Made by a program: the position numbers and the translations under genes
Origin: Spirogloea muscicola
Lineage: Eukaryota > Streptophyta > Zygnematophyceae > Spirogloeales > Spirogloeaceae
Length of the DNA: 32,681 bases
Direction of reading: 5' to 3'
Assembly (NCBI GenBank): GCA_009602725.1
Contig: WELB01000249.1
Span: 153,738 to 186,418 of the forward strand
Notes under the pieces: model-generated
What the model was told of the DNA's origin: nothing
Seen by the model: only the letters and a program-made list of their open reading frames with translations
Databases searched by the model: none
Shown here: in pieces, positions 20,038 to 28,975 of the stretch
How the letters are laid out: every line of letters starts with the position of its first letter
Numbering within the stretch: the stretch's first letter is position 1

Positions 20038-20131
20038 TCTCCTCATCGCTCACCACTTGCTTTGGAGTAGTCACTGGCTCCTTCTTCATCTCCTGCACCA
20101 CCAGATTTCATGTTTAGCCAAGACAGCCCCC

Positions 20132-20190
20132 TTTGAGACAGATCCCTGACGCAAACATCTGTCTCAAAGCACGCAAATATCTGTCTCAAA
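20132..20190. repeat. TTTGAGACAGAT hairpin with two inverted arms
   Basis: TTTGAGACAGAT at 20132-20143 faces two direct copies of ATCTGTCTCAAA at 20157-20168 and 20179-20190, so two alternative perfect 12-bp hairpins are possible. It lies just past the 3' end of the minus-strand transporter gene, so it might be transcribed in its 3' UTR. Confidence 0.75.
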
Positions 20191-20248
20191 GCACCGAGCA
20201 GCAAGTCACAATCCACGCCGATGTTGAATGGAACTAATCACAGATCAG

Positions 20249-22967
20249 TCAGAAGTGTGAATGACACAGGGTGGCAACCTTGAGCTTGAGGTGATTGTAA
20301 TAACAAACGCCAAGGAACGCAAGGCCATACCCCACCAGGTTGATGGTTGTTATCTGCACATAACGCTTGACAGAGCTGCTCAGCCCCCAGAAACACTTTG
20401 TCCTGAACATGAGCGTAAGTTTCTCTGCAAAGCTTGCATCTCATCTGGTATCTGAACATAGACCTGTAAAGCACACAAACACGGAGGCTTGACACACCTT
20501 GTCGGCAATGACCGACCAAGAGAAGGCAATCAGCAGCCAGTCCTTGACAACCCCTGCAATTAGTAACCCCAGATGGTGAACGCGTCAAGTACACCCTTGC
20601 TTTCAGTCATATCGGTGAAAAGCACAGAGTATGCCAGGCACCATTGCCAACGAACAGTGGCATCAACGTGCAGGTCGTTCCAACAAGCTGGCTGGTCCTA
20701 GAATCTGCACATACCTATAAGGACCTTGGCTACCAGGCAATCTATGCAGTCAGCATTGCTGCCTGACCCTCCTCTGACTCACTTCACCTACAACCGACTC
20801 GCACATCATACGAAGCACTTCTACGTCAAGTAGCACAGGTAGGCGTACCTGCAACGTTCATTGTGAGAGCGGAGGTTTTGCCAATGAGGAGGAAAACGGC
20901 TATATTGAGGCCGAAGGCTACAGAGGCATTGGTCCCAAAAGTGAGGAAGTCGGGCTTGAAGGAACCGGCGGCAAGGAGCCGGGGCAGCTCCACGTAAAGC
21001 CAGGGGAGCGTCAAGAAGAAGAGGCAGCAGGGAGCAACGTAATACAAGCTCAAGATGGGATTCAGCTTAATGCCCTGCAAATCGTCAGCAGATGGGGAGA
21101 ATGAATTGACTATCAACCTCGCCATCCAAGGTGCTTAGCTTGCTCAGCTGCTACTACGTCGGTAACAAGGTAGCTATAACTCCAACAAGACAAGGGGCTG
21201 CCCGCAAGCAAGTGGGTGTAGATCAGCACCTTGGAAGTCAAAAGTATCTGGATGAGGACAAGCCGGAAAGCCTCGAATGCCACCGCCCCTAGCTGGAACA
21301 GGGCACAATTTCAAGCTCTTGAAGCTGACTTCGTACCCAGTACAAGGTGCACTCAACATATATTCAAGTTTGCCAGCTGCTGAGAGACAACTACCTGTGC
21401 TTCTGATTGCTCCCAGTACAAAGCTGACACACATGCTGGCTAGTGTGCCTCACACACCTAGCATGACTGTCAGAATTTTCCAGCTGTAAAATGGCCGGCA
21501 ACATTCATGTTGCACTTGGTACTCAACAGCTCTGCCCTGCTTGAAGGGATGGTGGTGGGGCACCTGGAGCAACACGCCCACTAGATTGAAATTTGCCTCG
21601 CCATACGCAGCAATACCAACACCAACAGAAATACCAATCATGTTGAGCATTGTTTCATTGCTGTAGAATTCCTTCTGGAACCCCACCCCTATGATGTACA
21701 CCGTGACCGGCATCAAGGCCTTAAGCATCTGCAGATACCAGACACAGGGAGTCCTGCTAGTAAGAAACAGCTTGCTGCCAAATGCTCGAGGAGCAAGGCA
21801 GCTGACAGCAATTGTAGTACATGCTGTCCCTGACAGAAATGTCTCTTAAGCCGTTCAAGTGGACGGCAGCTGGGTGCCGTCCACTTGGCTTGGCAAGGCC
21901 AACCTTGCACCTGCTAATCTTCTATTGTAATCCTTACAAGAACAAGTGCAGAAAATCATCATTATGAGCATGCTGGCATTTCCAGACCATGAAAGCATCA
22001 GCAATTATGTAAGCTTTGATGCTGACTGCAAACGGCGACAACCTGCACCGCTTATGGCATACCTGGATGAAAGAGACGGAGAGGTAAATGTAGGCGGAGT
22101 TGGACAACCAGAGGCTGACGGCGTAGAGGGCGCCAATGGGGACGACCGAGGAGATGTAGACGTTCCAGGACATCTCGATGGGCTCGACCCACCGCAGGAC
22201 CTTGAGCACGAGGAAGGCGAGCGTGGAGCAGAAGGCCATGTGGATCATGGTGAGGCTGATGGGGAACGGCCAATTGTACATCTTCTTATCCAGGATGTAC
22301 TGCGCGCGCCACATAGCACATTGGGAAGAGCGTCAGACCAAGCTCGCCGATGACCAGAGGAAACGTCTTGAGAGGGCCGCTCTGGGCTTCTATCTAAGGC
22401 TAGCAGCCATATGGTGCTGCCTGAGCCAATGGCGGCGGCAGATCCACAAGCTGCCCGGCATTGATCTGCCCCACGTTTGGCGGCGATTGCAGCCATTGTG
22501 GCGTGCGGCAGCGGCCCGCGAGCCCGCCCATGGATCTCGCTTCCATGGCTCCTCACTGCTAGACATACCCTACTTCATCCCAATCCCCCCCCCAATTGGT
22601 CGCGAATGGCCCGGATCAGGGCCTGCCGACGCAGGCCGCCATCAGAGGCTGCGCCGCCGGCGGCGGCCTCCGCGGCAGCGCCGCTGGCGCGACGGGCTGC
22701 GCCAGCGAGACGGTGGCGAGGAGGCGAGCTAGGGAGGTCACCACGGAAGCGAGAGGCGGTGAAGGAGCGAGCAGAGTAGAGGAGGAGGAGGAGGAGGAGC
22801 CGGAGGCGCGGCGGCGGCGGCGGCGGGGCGCTCACCTTGTTGTAGACGATGACGCCGAAGCTGAGCGTGATCCATATCGCGACGTACATGTAGCTCACCA
22901 CGATGTTCCGCAGCGCCGTGTCGCTCACCAGGCCCTTCCCCATGGTGTCGAGCGGGCCTCCTCCCAC
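20249..22967 (-). CDS. TPT-family sugar-phosphate/phosphate translocator homologue
   Basis: Membrane antiporter of the drug/metabolite transporter superfamily; the closest remembered relatives are the Arabidopsis At5g25400/At2g25520 group, Golgi or endomembrane carriers of poorly defined substrate. Exons in transcript order: 22967-22836, 22299-22063, 21728-21564, 21292-21230, 21074-20849, 20553-20498, 20353-20249; phases join to 327 aa, normal length. Family blocks: [11 protein letters not shown]-like segment ending exon 1, [143 protein letters not shown]. About ten membrane helices. The tail after LKLK (VATLCHSHF) is atypical; relatives end LQALKAKE, so a further 3' exon is possible. Met at 22943 (MGKG) matches relatives better than 22967. 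Confidence 0.94.
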
Positions 22968-23153
22968 GCGCTCGCGGAGGCGGCGGCGGCGGCGGCGGCG
23001 GCGGGGAGCGCTGGCCGCCCCGCTCGCCCTTGGACCGATCCGGCGCCGATCTGCCGACCTCCCGGCTCCACTCCTTCCAGTGTGCCCAATGTACGTATCG
23101 TCGTTAACTCTGGCTTGGCGGAGTGGCGGCCACGTCGGTCTAGGGCCGCGTCA
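22968..23153. promoter_or_regulatory. Upstream region of the transporter gene
   Basis: GC-rich, with a (CGG)n tract at 22975-23005 and GACCGATCC at 23034-23042. The whole proximal upstream region is only about 190 bp before a Harbinger-derived element begins. Confidence 0.4.
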
Positions 23154-23563
23154 GGGCCGATTCGACACGTGGACGGTACGGATGCGCCCGGGGGGCACGT
23201 GTCGCGCGGTCGACGGGACGCCCGGGCCTTTGCGCGCCCGGGACGCGGGGGCCCGCCACGGAGGCGCCACGTCGGGCGCTGACTAGGACTCCTTTCGGCC
23301 CCCCGTTGCGGAGGAGAGGCGCCGTTTGCCACGTCTGGCGCTGACTAGGACGCCTTCAACCCCCCCGGGTAGGGAGTAACGGCGCCGTTTGCCACGAGGG
23401 CAGACGGACCTCGGCCCTCCTCCCTAGGAAGGGCCGAGTTCCGTCCCCCCCCCCTCCTCCCCCGTTTTGCACGTGCAGACGGCCTCGGCCTCCGTGGCCG
23501 CGTCCCACCACCGGACGGGGCGGTCGGACGACCATGACCGCCCGTCCGAGTGTAACTCGGCCC
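23154..23563. mobile_element. Non-autonomous Harbinger-like element (MITE), 410 bp
   Basis: Its left part (GGGCACGTGTCGCGC; CGCTGACTAGGACTCCTTT; GCCGTTTGCCACG) matches 13304-13450 of the autonomous element, and its right part (GCACGTGCAGACGGCCTCGG to the end) matches the autonomous right end. Termini are imperfect inverted repeats: left GGGCCGATTCGACACGTGG, right inverted GGGCCGAGTTACACTCGG. Flanking trinucleotides are TCA and TTG, not a clean duplication. An internal palindrome lies at 23403-23445. No coding capacity. It sits about 190 bp upstream of the transporter gene, where it could affect transcription (inference). Confidence 0.8.
23403..23445. repeat. Near-perfect internal palindrome of the MITE
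   Basis: The left arm GACGGACCTCGGCCCT faces a right arm reading AGGGCCGAGTTCCGTC, with about 15 of 17 positions pairing and a loop of roughly 10 nt. Same relative position as 13459-13494, but different arm sequence. Confidence 0.8.
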
Positions 23564-23621
23564 TTGATTATTTCCTGGCGCATGTGAACAGGGCCCCGCC
23601 GAGGCTCTCACCTTGTTTGTC

Positions 23622-23695
23622 CTCCTTTTTTTGGGCTGGCCTCTCCCAGCCACCACGCATTCAGCCACCGCCCTCTCCTGGAAGCGTCTTTCTTT
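23622..23695 (+). repeat. R1 core copy plus GGAAGCGTCTTTC tail
   Basis: TTTTTTTGGGCTGGCCTCTC then CCAGCCACC, followed about 15 bp later by CCCTCTCCTGGAAGCGTCTTTC. The tail recurs with changes near 13050 and 32487. The hairpin stem is intact. Confidence 0.65.
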
Positions 23696-23717
23696 CACCG
23701 TCGCTCTGCAAGTTCCA

Positions 23718-23850
23718 ACTGACTTGCTACTGGGGTACTAGGAGCGCCCTGCGTGCCCAGCCTGTGGCTCCGTTGTGTAGTCATGAAAATCCTCTGTATA
23801 CGCCTGGCAGGCTGTTACAGCCGCTGGTTTCATATCAGCCGCAATCTTTT
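23718..23850 (+). repeat. Dispersed repeat R3, copy 2
   Basis: Inverted relative of 18711-18845 (CTGACTTGCTACTGGGGTAC through TTTCATATCAGCCGCAATCT). Non-coding. Confidence 0.75.
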
Positions 23851-24565
23851 GTAAATTCCAGCGGGCAGGGAGAAGGCAGGTCGTCTGTCACGCGTAGCCA
23901 ACCCGGACGCCCCCTGCTCATAGTCGTGGTAGGCCCTCCAATAATTGACGACGTAGAGACTGGGCCGAGAAGTACCCACAAGCTACGGCAGTCAATGATG
24001 GCGGCGCGCTTGTCACATGGGCTAGGGGCCTACGTGCTATGCAATGGTAGGCTCACCAGCTTGCAACTGGGCCAGCCTACAGCTGCTTTAGCACTTGATG
24101 TTTGATACTTGTCCCTCTTGTCTGCCCACTTCATTTACCTATACAGGTCCTCTGCAAGCCCAGCATCCATTCTGAGCTTTGTCATGCGAGCTCCTGTCTG
24201 TGACGGATTCACTACTAGATTTGCTATTCATAAATTGCTAGCAAAGACTGGGGTTACATCACATCAATCCACCACTGCAATGAGCGAACACGCTGCCCAG
24301 CCTCAAAGCATGGCATGTAGGCTGCGCAGGATATTCTTCCAACTTCATGACTCATTACAATAGCTGCCATAAGCATGTTTGCGCTGTTCATTAGCGCTAG
24401 AACTGGTGGCCAATGACTGGGTGTGCTCTCCCGCTTGCCTGAAACACAAAACCCCAGCTCCACCTCGTAGTACTGTAAATTGCAAGATCTCACGAGCAAC
24501 AGTGAAGACAAAGCAGCAGACCTTGCCTGCAGAACAGGCAAGCAGGTGTTGACCTAAGGCGAATG
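23851..24565. other. Intergenic, 3' of the RS-rich protein gene
   Basis: I see no supported gene here. The right-hand part presumably carries the 3' UTR of the minus-strand gene ending at 24566. Confidence 0.4.
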
Positions 24566-27500
24566 CTAAGGAAGGTCCTCTTCGCCCTCAACCTCCCCAT
24601 CTTGTTGCTTGTTTCCCTTGCTTCGCCTCTCACCCTTCCGCTTCCGCTTCTTACCCTCTTCCTCTGCCTCCTCACCATCCTGTTCCCCCTCGTTCCCTCC
24701 CTCCTCTGTCTCCTCCTCTGCCCGCTTGTGCCGGTGGTGCTTCCTCCGGTGCTTCCGATGCCGCTCCTTCCCTCCCTCGTCGTCGCTGTCCTTGCCTATC
24801 TCATGCTTCCTCCTGTGCTTGCGGTGCTTCTCGCGCCGCTTATCTGTATCCTCGTCATCCACGCCAGCCTTCAGCACCGAAGGTTCCTTTGGCGTCTCGT
24901 CGGCGAGTTGAGGCTCGTCGGCACTTGGCAGCTGAGGACCATACTCGACCACAGCAGCCACCATGGCAGTCTGCTCCTCCGCTGCGCCCAGGTCCTCCGC
25001 AGTCCGTCTCTTGGCAGGAGCCTGACCGACGCTTGACGCCGCCACAGACCGTCCAGCCTGCTGCTCTGCGGTGTGAAGCTGACGTCCCGCATCCTCTCGC
25101 ACAGTCTGTTCATTGGTGACAGCCCCGCTGCCCTGGTCTGCCTCCTTGACGCGCTTCATCGCCTCCTCGACCTCTCTCCTCAGGCGCTCCTCACGCACCT
25201 TCTTCTCCTGATCCACTGAGCCATTCAGGTCGCTGTCCTTGGTCACAGGCTGCCGAGCGCCAGCCCCTCCCTTGTCCCCGGCTTCGGCCTTGTCCACCCG
25301 CGCACTTGATCGCTTCCCTCCCAGCTCCACACTGCCAAAAGCATCCGCAGCTGGGCCCCTGACAGACGCTTTGTCCGCAGAATCTGACACTGCCTCTCCA
25401 CGGCTACGGCCTGCCGCCTTGTGCTCCAGTGCCGCCATGGCATCCGCCCTGCTGCCCTCCGGCTGACCGCGGGCTTCCTTCTCAGCCTGCAGAGGGCGGC
25501 TGTCATCGCGGGGAGAGCCCGGCAGCAACTTCACTCCCTCCTCCCTCTCTCCGGTGGCGTCCTTCGGGGGATCCTTGTGGTCGCCGTCTCTGTCGTTGTC
25601 CCTCGCCTGGTCTCTGTCCCCGTCACGCTCCCGTGGTGACTCCTTCTCCCGCTCGCGCTCGCGCTCCCGCTGCTTCTCTCGGTCCTTGTCGCGCGCCCGC
25701 TCCCTCTCGCGCTCCCTCTCCCGGTCCCTGACCCGCTGCTTCTCTCTATCCCGGTCCCTCTCCCTCTCCCTCTCCCGCTCCCTGGCCCTATCCCTCTCCC
25801 TCTCCCTCTCGCGCTCCTTGTCCCGCCTCTCCCTGTCCCTCCTGTCGCTCAGGCGGTGGTCCCCACGATCCCAGCTGCGGCTGCGATGCCGCCGCCGCGG
25901 CGGTGAGCGCGACCTGCGGCGGTACCGAATGGGTGACCGCGAGCGTTCCCTGCGAAAGCGTAGGGGCGTGCGGGATTTCGACCGTGATCTCGACCTCGAC
26001 CTCGACGACGCGGGCGACCTGCACATCATATGACCAGCAATCACAATCAGGAATGCTGATAACACAGCCTCAAAGAAGCATCGAATTGCATATGAATCTT
26101 TGGCAGGACATCATCAGAAAAGGTGGACGCAGCTATGTGCCTACCGGCTGCGGCTGCGCCTCGGGCTGGCCTTGGCCTTGCCACCATCCCCGGTGCTGCC
26201 GCCAAGCATCTTGCTGATCTCAGCCGCACGCTGGGCCGCTAGCTCGGCGGCGGTCTTGGAGGTCGCTGCCCGCGCTGCCACCTGCTGCTGCGCCAGGGCC
26301 TGCTGCATCACCAGCGCCTGCTGGTACTGCATCTGTTGCATCGCCACGGCTTGCTGGTGGAGATAGAGGATGGAATTTGAACAACAATGCACACAACAAA
26401 CTGCTGTCAGATCACTCACAACAGCACAACGAAAGTAGTGTACTTCACATTGTCAATTGGCAAGGCAGATTGAGAAGGGGAGAGGTGCGCAGTGCTCTAA
26501 GCATAGCTAACATTTAACTCGCTGACTCTAGGGTTGAGTTTTGAGTCCCTCATTTCAGGTTGCAAGAAAGCTTGCTTTGAGAGCAAGGGGCAAACCTGCA
26601 TCATCAACGGCAGCGACTTGGAAGCTGCTTTACAGGTGGTCAAGCAACAGTAGAGAGATGTGAGAAATAGTCAGAGCGTGTGCAAGAATCACCAGATCAT
26701 CACTCAAGAATTGCAATGTGATCAAGCACTATGCTTGTATCAGAAGCTGCACAAGCAGAAAGACTCTTGAAGATCAGGGGTCCGGACCTTCGTCGTCCTT
26801 CTTGTCACCCTGCAGCTTCAGCTGCTGCGCTTGCGCCGCCTGGAACGCCTGCGCGGCTATGATGCTCTGCAAGCGGGAAGCATACAAGCTCCATCAGCTC
26901 TTTGCATCACAGGCAGATGAATACTCGTACTCTTAGGACCACCGCCAGCCCAGCGCCGACAGCCAGGGTCTGTGCTTGCGCAGAAGCGCAACCTCGCCGC
27001 TTGGCGGCTGCAGGCACCGGGGGGTGGGAGACTGCCATCTTGCGGCAAGGGCAGACGAGCCGGCGCTCTCCCTGACATCCCCCCTGGAACGGAGCCTCAG
27101 CTTACCGGGGCGAGAGAGACAGCTGGCAGCGCCAGATAAGGGCACACTGCGCACAGAGACGGCCCAGGAGACAAGCGCACGCCCGGGGCTAAGGCGACGT
27201 GCACGGCCGCCTTCCCCCGCAGCGCACAGCGTGGTGCAGCACGCATGGCAAGGTCCGGGAGGGGTTACCGCAACTATGGTGAAGAGGGGACAAGGGACGT
27301 TCAGGGCGGCGTAGAGGACCTCACCTGTGCTGCGGCCATGGCAGCAGCGGATGGCCCCATCGGCATGTTGCTGAGGCCGCCCATGGCCATGGAGGTGGAC
27401 GAGGCCATGGCCGCCTGGAGCTGCTGCACCGGCGGGTGCGCCAGCACGCACACCTCCGGCGGCGCCTTGGCGCACTTGCCATAGAGGTAGTCGCGGCACA

Positions 27501-28074
27501 CCTCGCCCATGAGGCCGGGCACCAGCACGCCGCCGTTGGCACCCGGCATCATGCCAAAGGGCCCCATGGCGCCGTACGACGCGACGCCGTTGACGGCGGC
27601 CATAACCGGGGGCGCCCCGAGGACCGACGGCGCCTGGACGGCCGTGCTGGCGGGCAGCGAGGTGGCCGGCGCTGCTGGCGTGGTGGCCGGCACAGCAGGC
27701 CCGCTGAAGAAGACCGGGAACGGGCTGCCGGCAATGGCCGTGCCGTTGAGCGTGGCGTGGACGGTGTAGTCGCCGCGCGTGGCCACCGTGTACGCGACGG
27801 TGTACGTGCCGTCGCCGTTGTCCTTGACGGCGGCCGCCTGCTCGGCGGCCACGACGCTCGTGGCGCCCGGCACGATGCGCACGGCCACCGCGGCGCCGCC
27901 GGCCGGCACACGCCGGCCGTCCGAGTCCTTGGCCGTCACGACGAAGGCGACGGGGGCGCCGGCGGTGCCGCCGCCGATGCCGCCGCCCGCGGCGACGCAC
28001 CGCGACGGCTCCGGCGGCCCCACTGGCTTGCTGGACAGCCGTCGCTGCTCCTCGGCGTCGCTGTCCTCGGACGA

Positions 28075-28105
<31 letters not shown>

Positions 28106-28242
28106 GGCTCGGCGTCGTCCACGAAGGTGGCCTTGAAGGCGGCGCGCGCGGCGGCGGCCTTCTCGGCCTCCTCGCGGGCCTTGGCCTCCTCCGCGTGCTT
28201 CATCCACGCCGGCTTGGTCAGCGCCACGCCGCGGCCCGCCAT
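24566..28242 (-). CDS. Filamin-repeat, CCCH-like finger and RS-rich protein
   Basis: Putative nuclear RNA-processing protein; I do not recognise a named family. Exons in transcript order: 28242-27325, 26866-26788, 26624-26596 (29 nt), 26353-26145, 26018-24566; phases join to 895 aa. Residues 1-40 are a charged helix after LTKPAWMKHAEE; an acidic Gly/Ser stretch follows. A filamin/ABP280-type Ig repeat is about 80-182 (DNGDGTYTVAYTVATRGDYT, then AGSPFPVFF). A CCCH-like finger is about 249-269: CRDYLYGKC, 7 residues, C-X3-H (CX7CX7CX3H). Next come Gln/Ala-rich helices (QQMQYQQALVMQQALAQQQ) and AAEISKMLGG. RS repeats (SSRSRSRSRSKSRTP) and long RD/RE runs follow, as in spliceosomal factors, then a Lys/Arg/Glu-rich tail ending GEEDLP. 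Start MAGRG chosen over Met 15 nt upstream because MAGRG.ALTKPAWM looks like a true N-terminus. Confidence 0.85.
25600..25850. repeat. Low-complexity RE/RD codon tract
   Basis: The minus strand is a run of CGN/GAN codons encoding RERERERDR-type sequence. The opposite strand reads as long Ser/Leu/Arg open frames that are shadows. Such tracts vary in length between alleles. Confidence 0.8.
26596..26624 (-). other. 29-nt microexon of the RS-rich protein gene
   Basis: Encodes ASKSLPLMMQ with the preceding split codon. It was inferred because the donor at 26788 leaves phase 1 while the next exon starts in phase 0; this 29-nt segment has AAAGCAG before it and GTTTGC after it and fixes the frame. 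Alternative: direct splicing to a CAAG acceptor at 26351, which also keeps frame but skips it. Confidence 0.65.
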
Positions 28243-28315
28243 CTTCCCAGGCCGCAAGCGCCGGATCCGGCCGGCACCGGGCGTGAGGGCCGAGCGTATC
28301 CGCTACGCACGCCCT

Positions 28316-28348
<33 letters not shown>

Positions 28349-28975
28349 TCTCCCGCGGCGGCGGCCGCCATCGCCGCCGAGCTCGGGGGTTTGGCGTCTC
28401 GATTGACGCGGCACGGTGGCGCCGACGGGCTGCCGCTCGAGGACATCTCGACGCTGCTGAGGAAAGTTTGACGCGACGGGAGTCCCCGGCAGAACGTCGC
28501 GGATGTAACGGCCGGCTGAACCCGAGTCGGTCCTCCCACTGGAGCCGTGAGATCCGGGGTAAAGGTGGGAACGGACCGTGCAGATCGACTATTTATTGAC
28601 CGCGGTCAGACTATGCCGTTACCGCGACCGACGCACTCAACCCCAGTGCCCTCGTTCCCCCATCCATACCCTAGACCTCAGCTAGGGTACATAGGCCCTC
28701 ATTGACATCGAGACCGTCATCAAATACTCTTGCAGCAGCGGTGGCCGGCGGCGGTAGCTGCGGCAGCGGCTGCTGCGGCACTGGCAGGCAAATCTGGTAT
28801 TGTCTGGTATTTGGGCATCAATTTAGCGACCTCTACGTGCCGACTCGCGGTTACTGAGCTGGTCAGCAGCAGGTGATGTACACCTGTCAAATGTGCTCAG
28901 TTGTGTGTAGTCAGCTGCTCAGGCCCTCCATCGCTCAACACACACTCCATCATCTGCAGGTCCCAGGGGTACGCT
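28243..28975. promoter_or_regulatory. Divergent intergenic region between two genes
   Basis: Separates the RS-rich protein gene (-) and the polyamine-binding-like gene (+). A (GGC)n tract lies at 28317-28350 and GGC/GCT-rich sequence at 28735-28785. A dispersed repeat R2 copy fills 28803-28965. TCTGCAG|GTCC at about 28953-28963 could be the 3' end of a 5'-UTR intron, unproven. Confidence 0.5.
28803..28965 (+). repeat. Dispersed repeat R2, copy upstream of start codon
   Basis: Counterpart of 6066-6225. It shares ATTTGGGCATCA-type start, GACTCGCGGTTACTGAG, GATGTACACCTGT, GCTCAGGCCCTCCATC and CACACTCCATC. It ends only about 10 bp before the ATG at 28976, so it forms most of the 5' leader or a leader intron. 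Confidence 0.7.

Noticed and set aside
22596-23282. 228-codon plus-strand frame
   Set aside because: Opposite transporter exon 1 and MITE sequence; no motif.
25554-26033. Ser/Leu/Arg-rich plus-strand frames
   Set aside because: Complement of the RE/RD codon tract of the minus-strand gene.
26933-28414. 493-codon minus-strand open frame
   Set aside because: Arg/Gly-rich shadow of the filamin-domain exon in another frame; no domain, extreme composition.
27436-28599. 387-codon plus-strand open frame
   Set aside because: Antisense shadow of the filamin-domain exon; low-complexity Arg/Gly composition.
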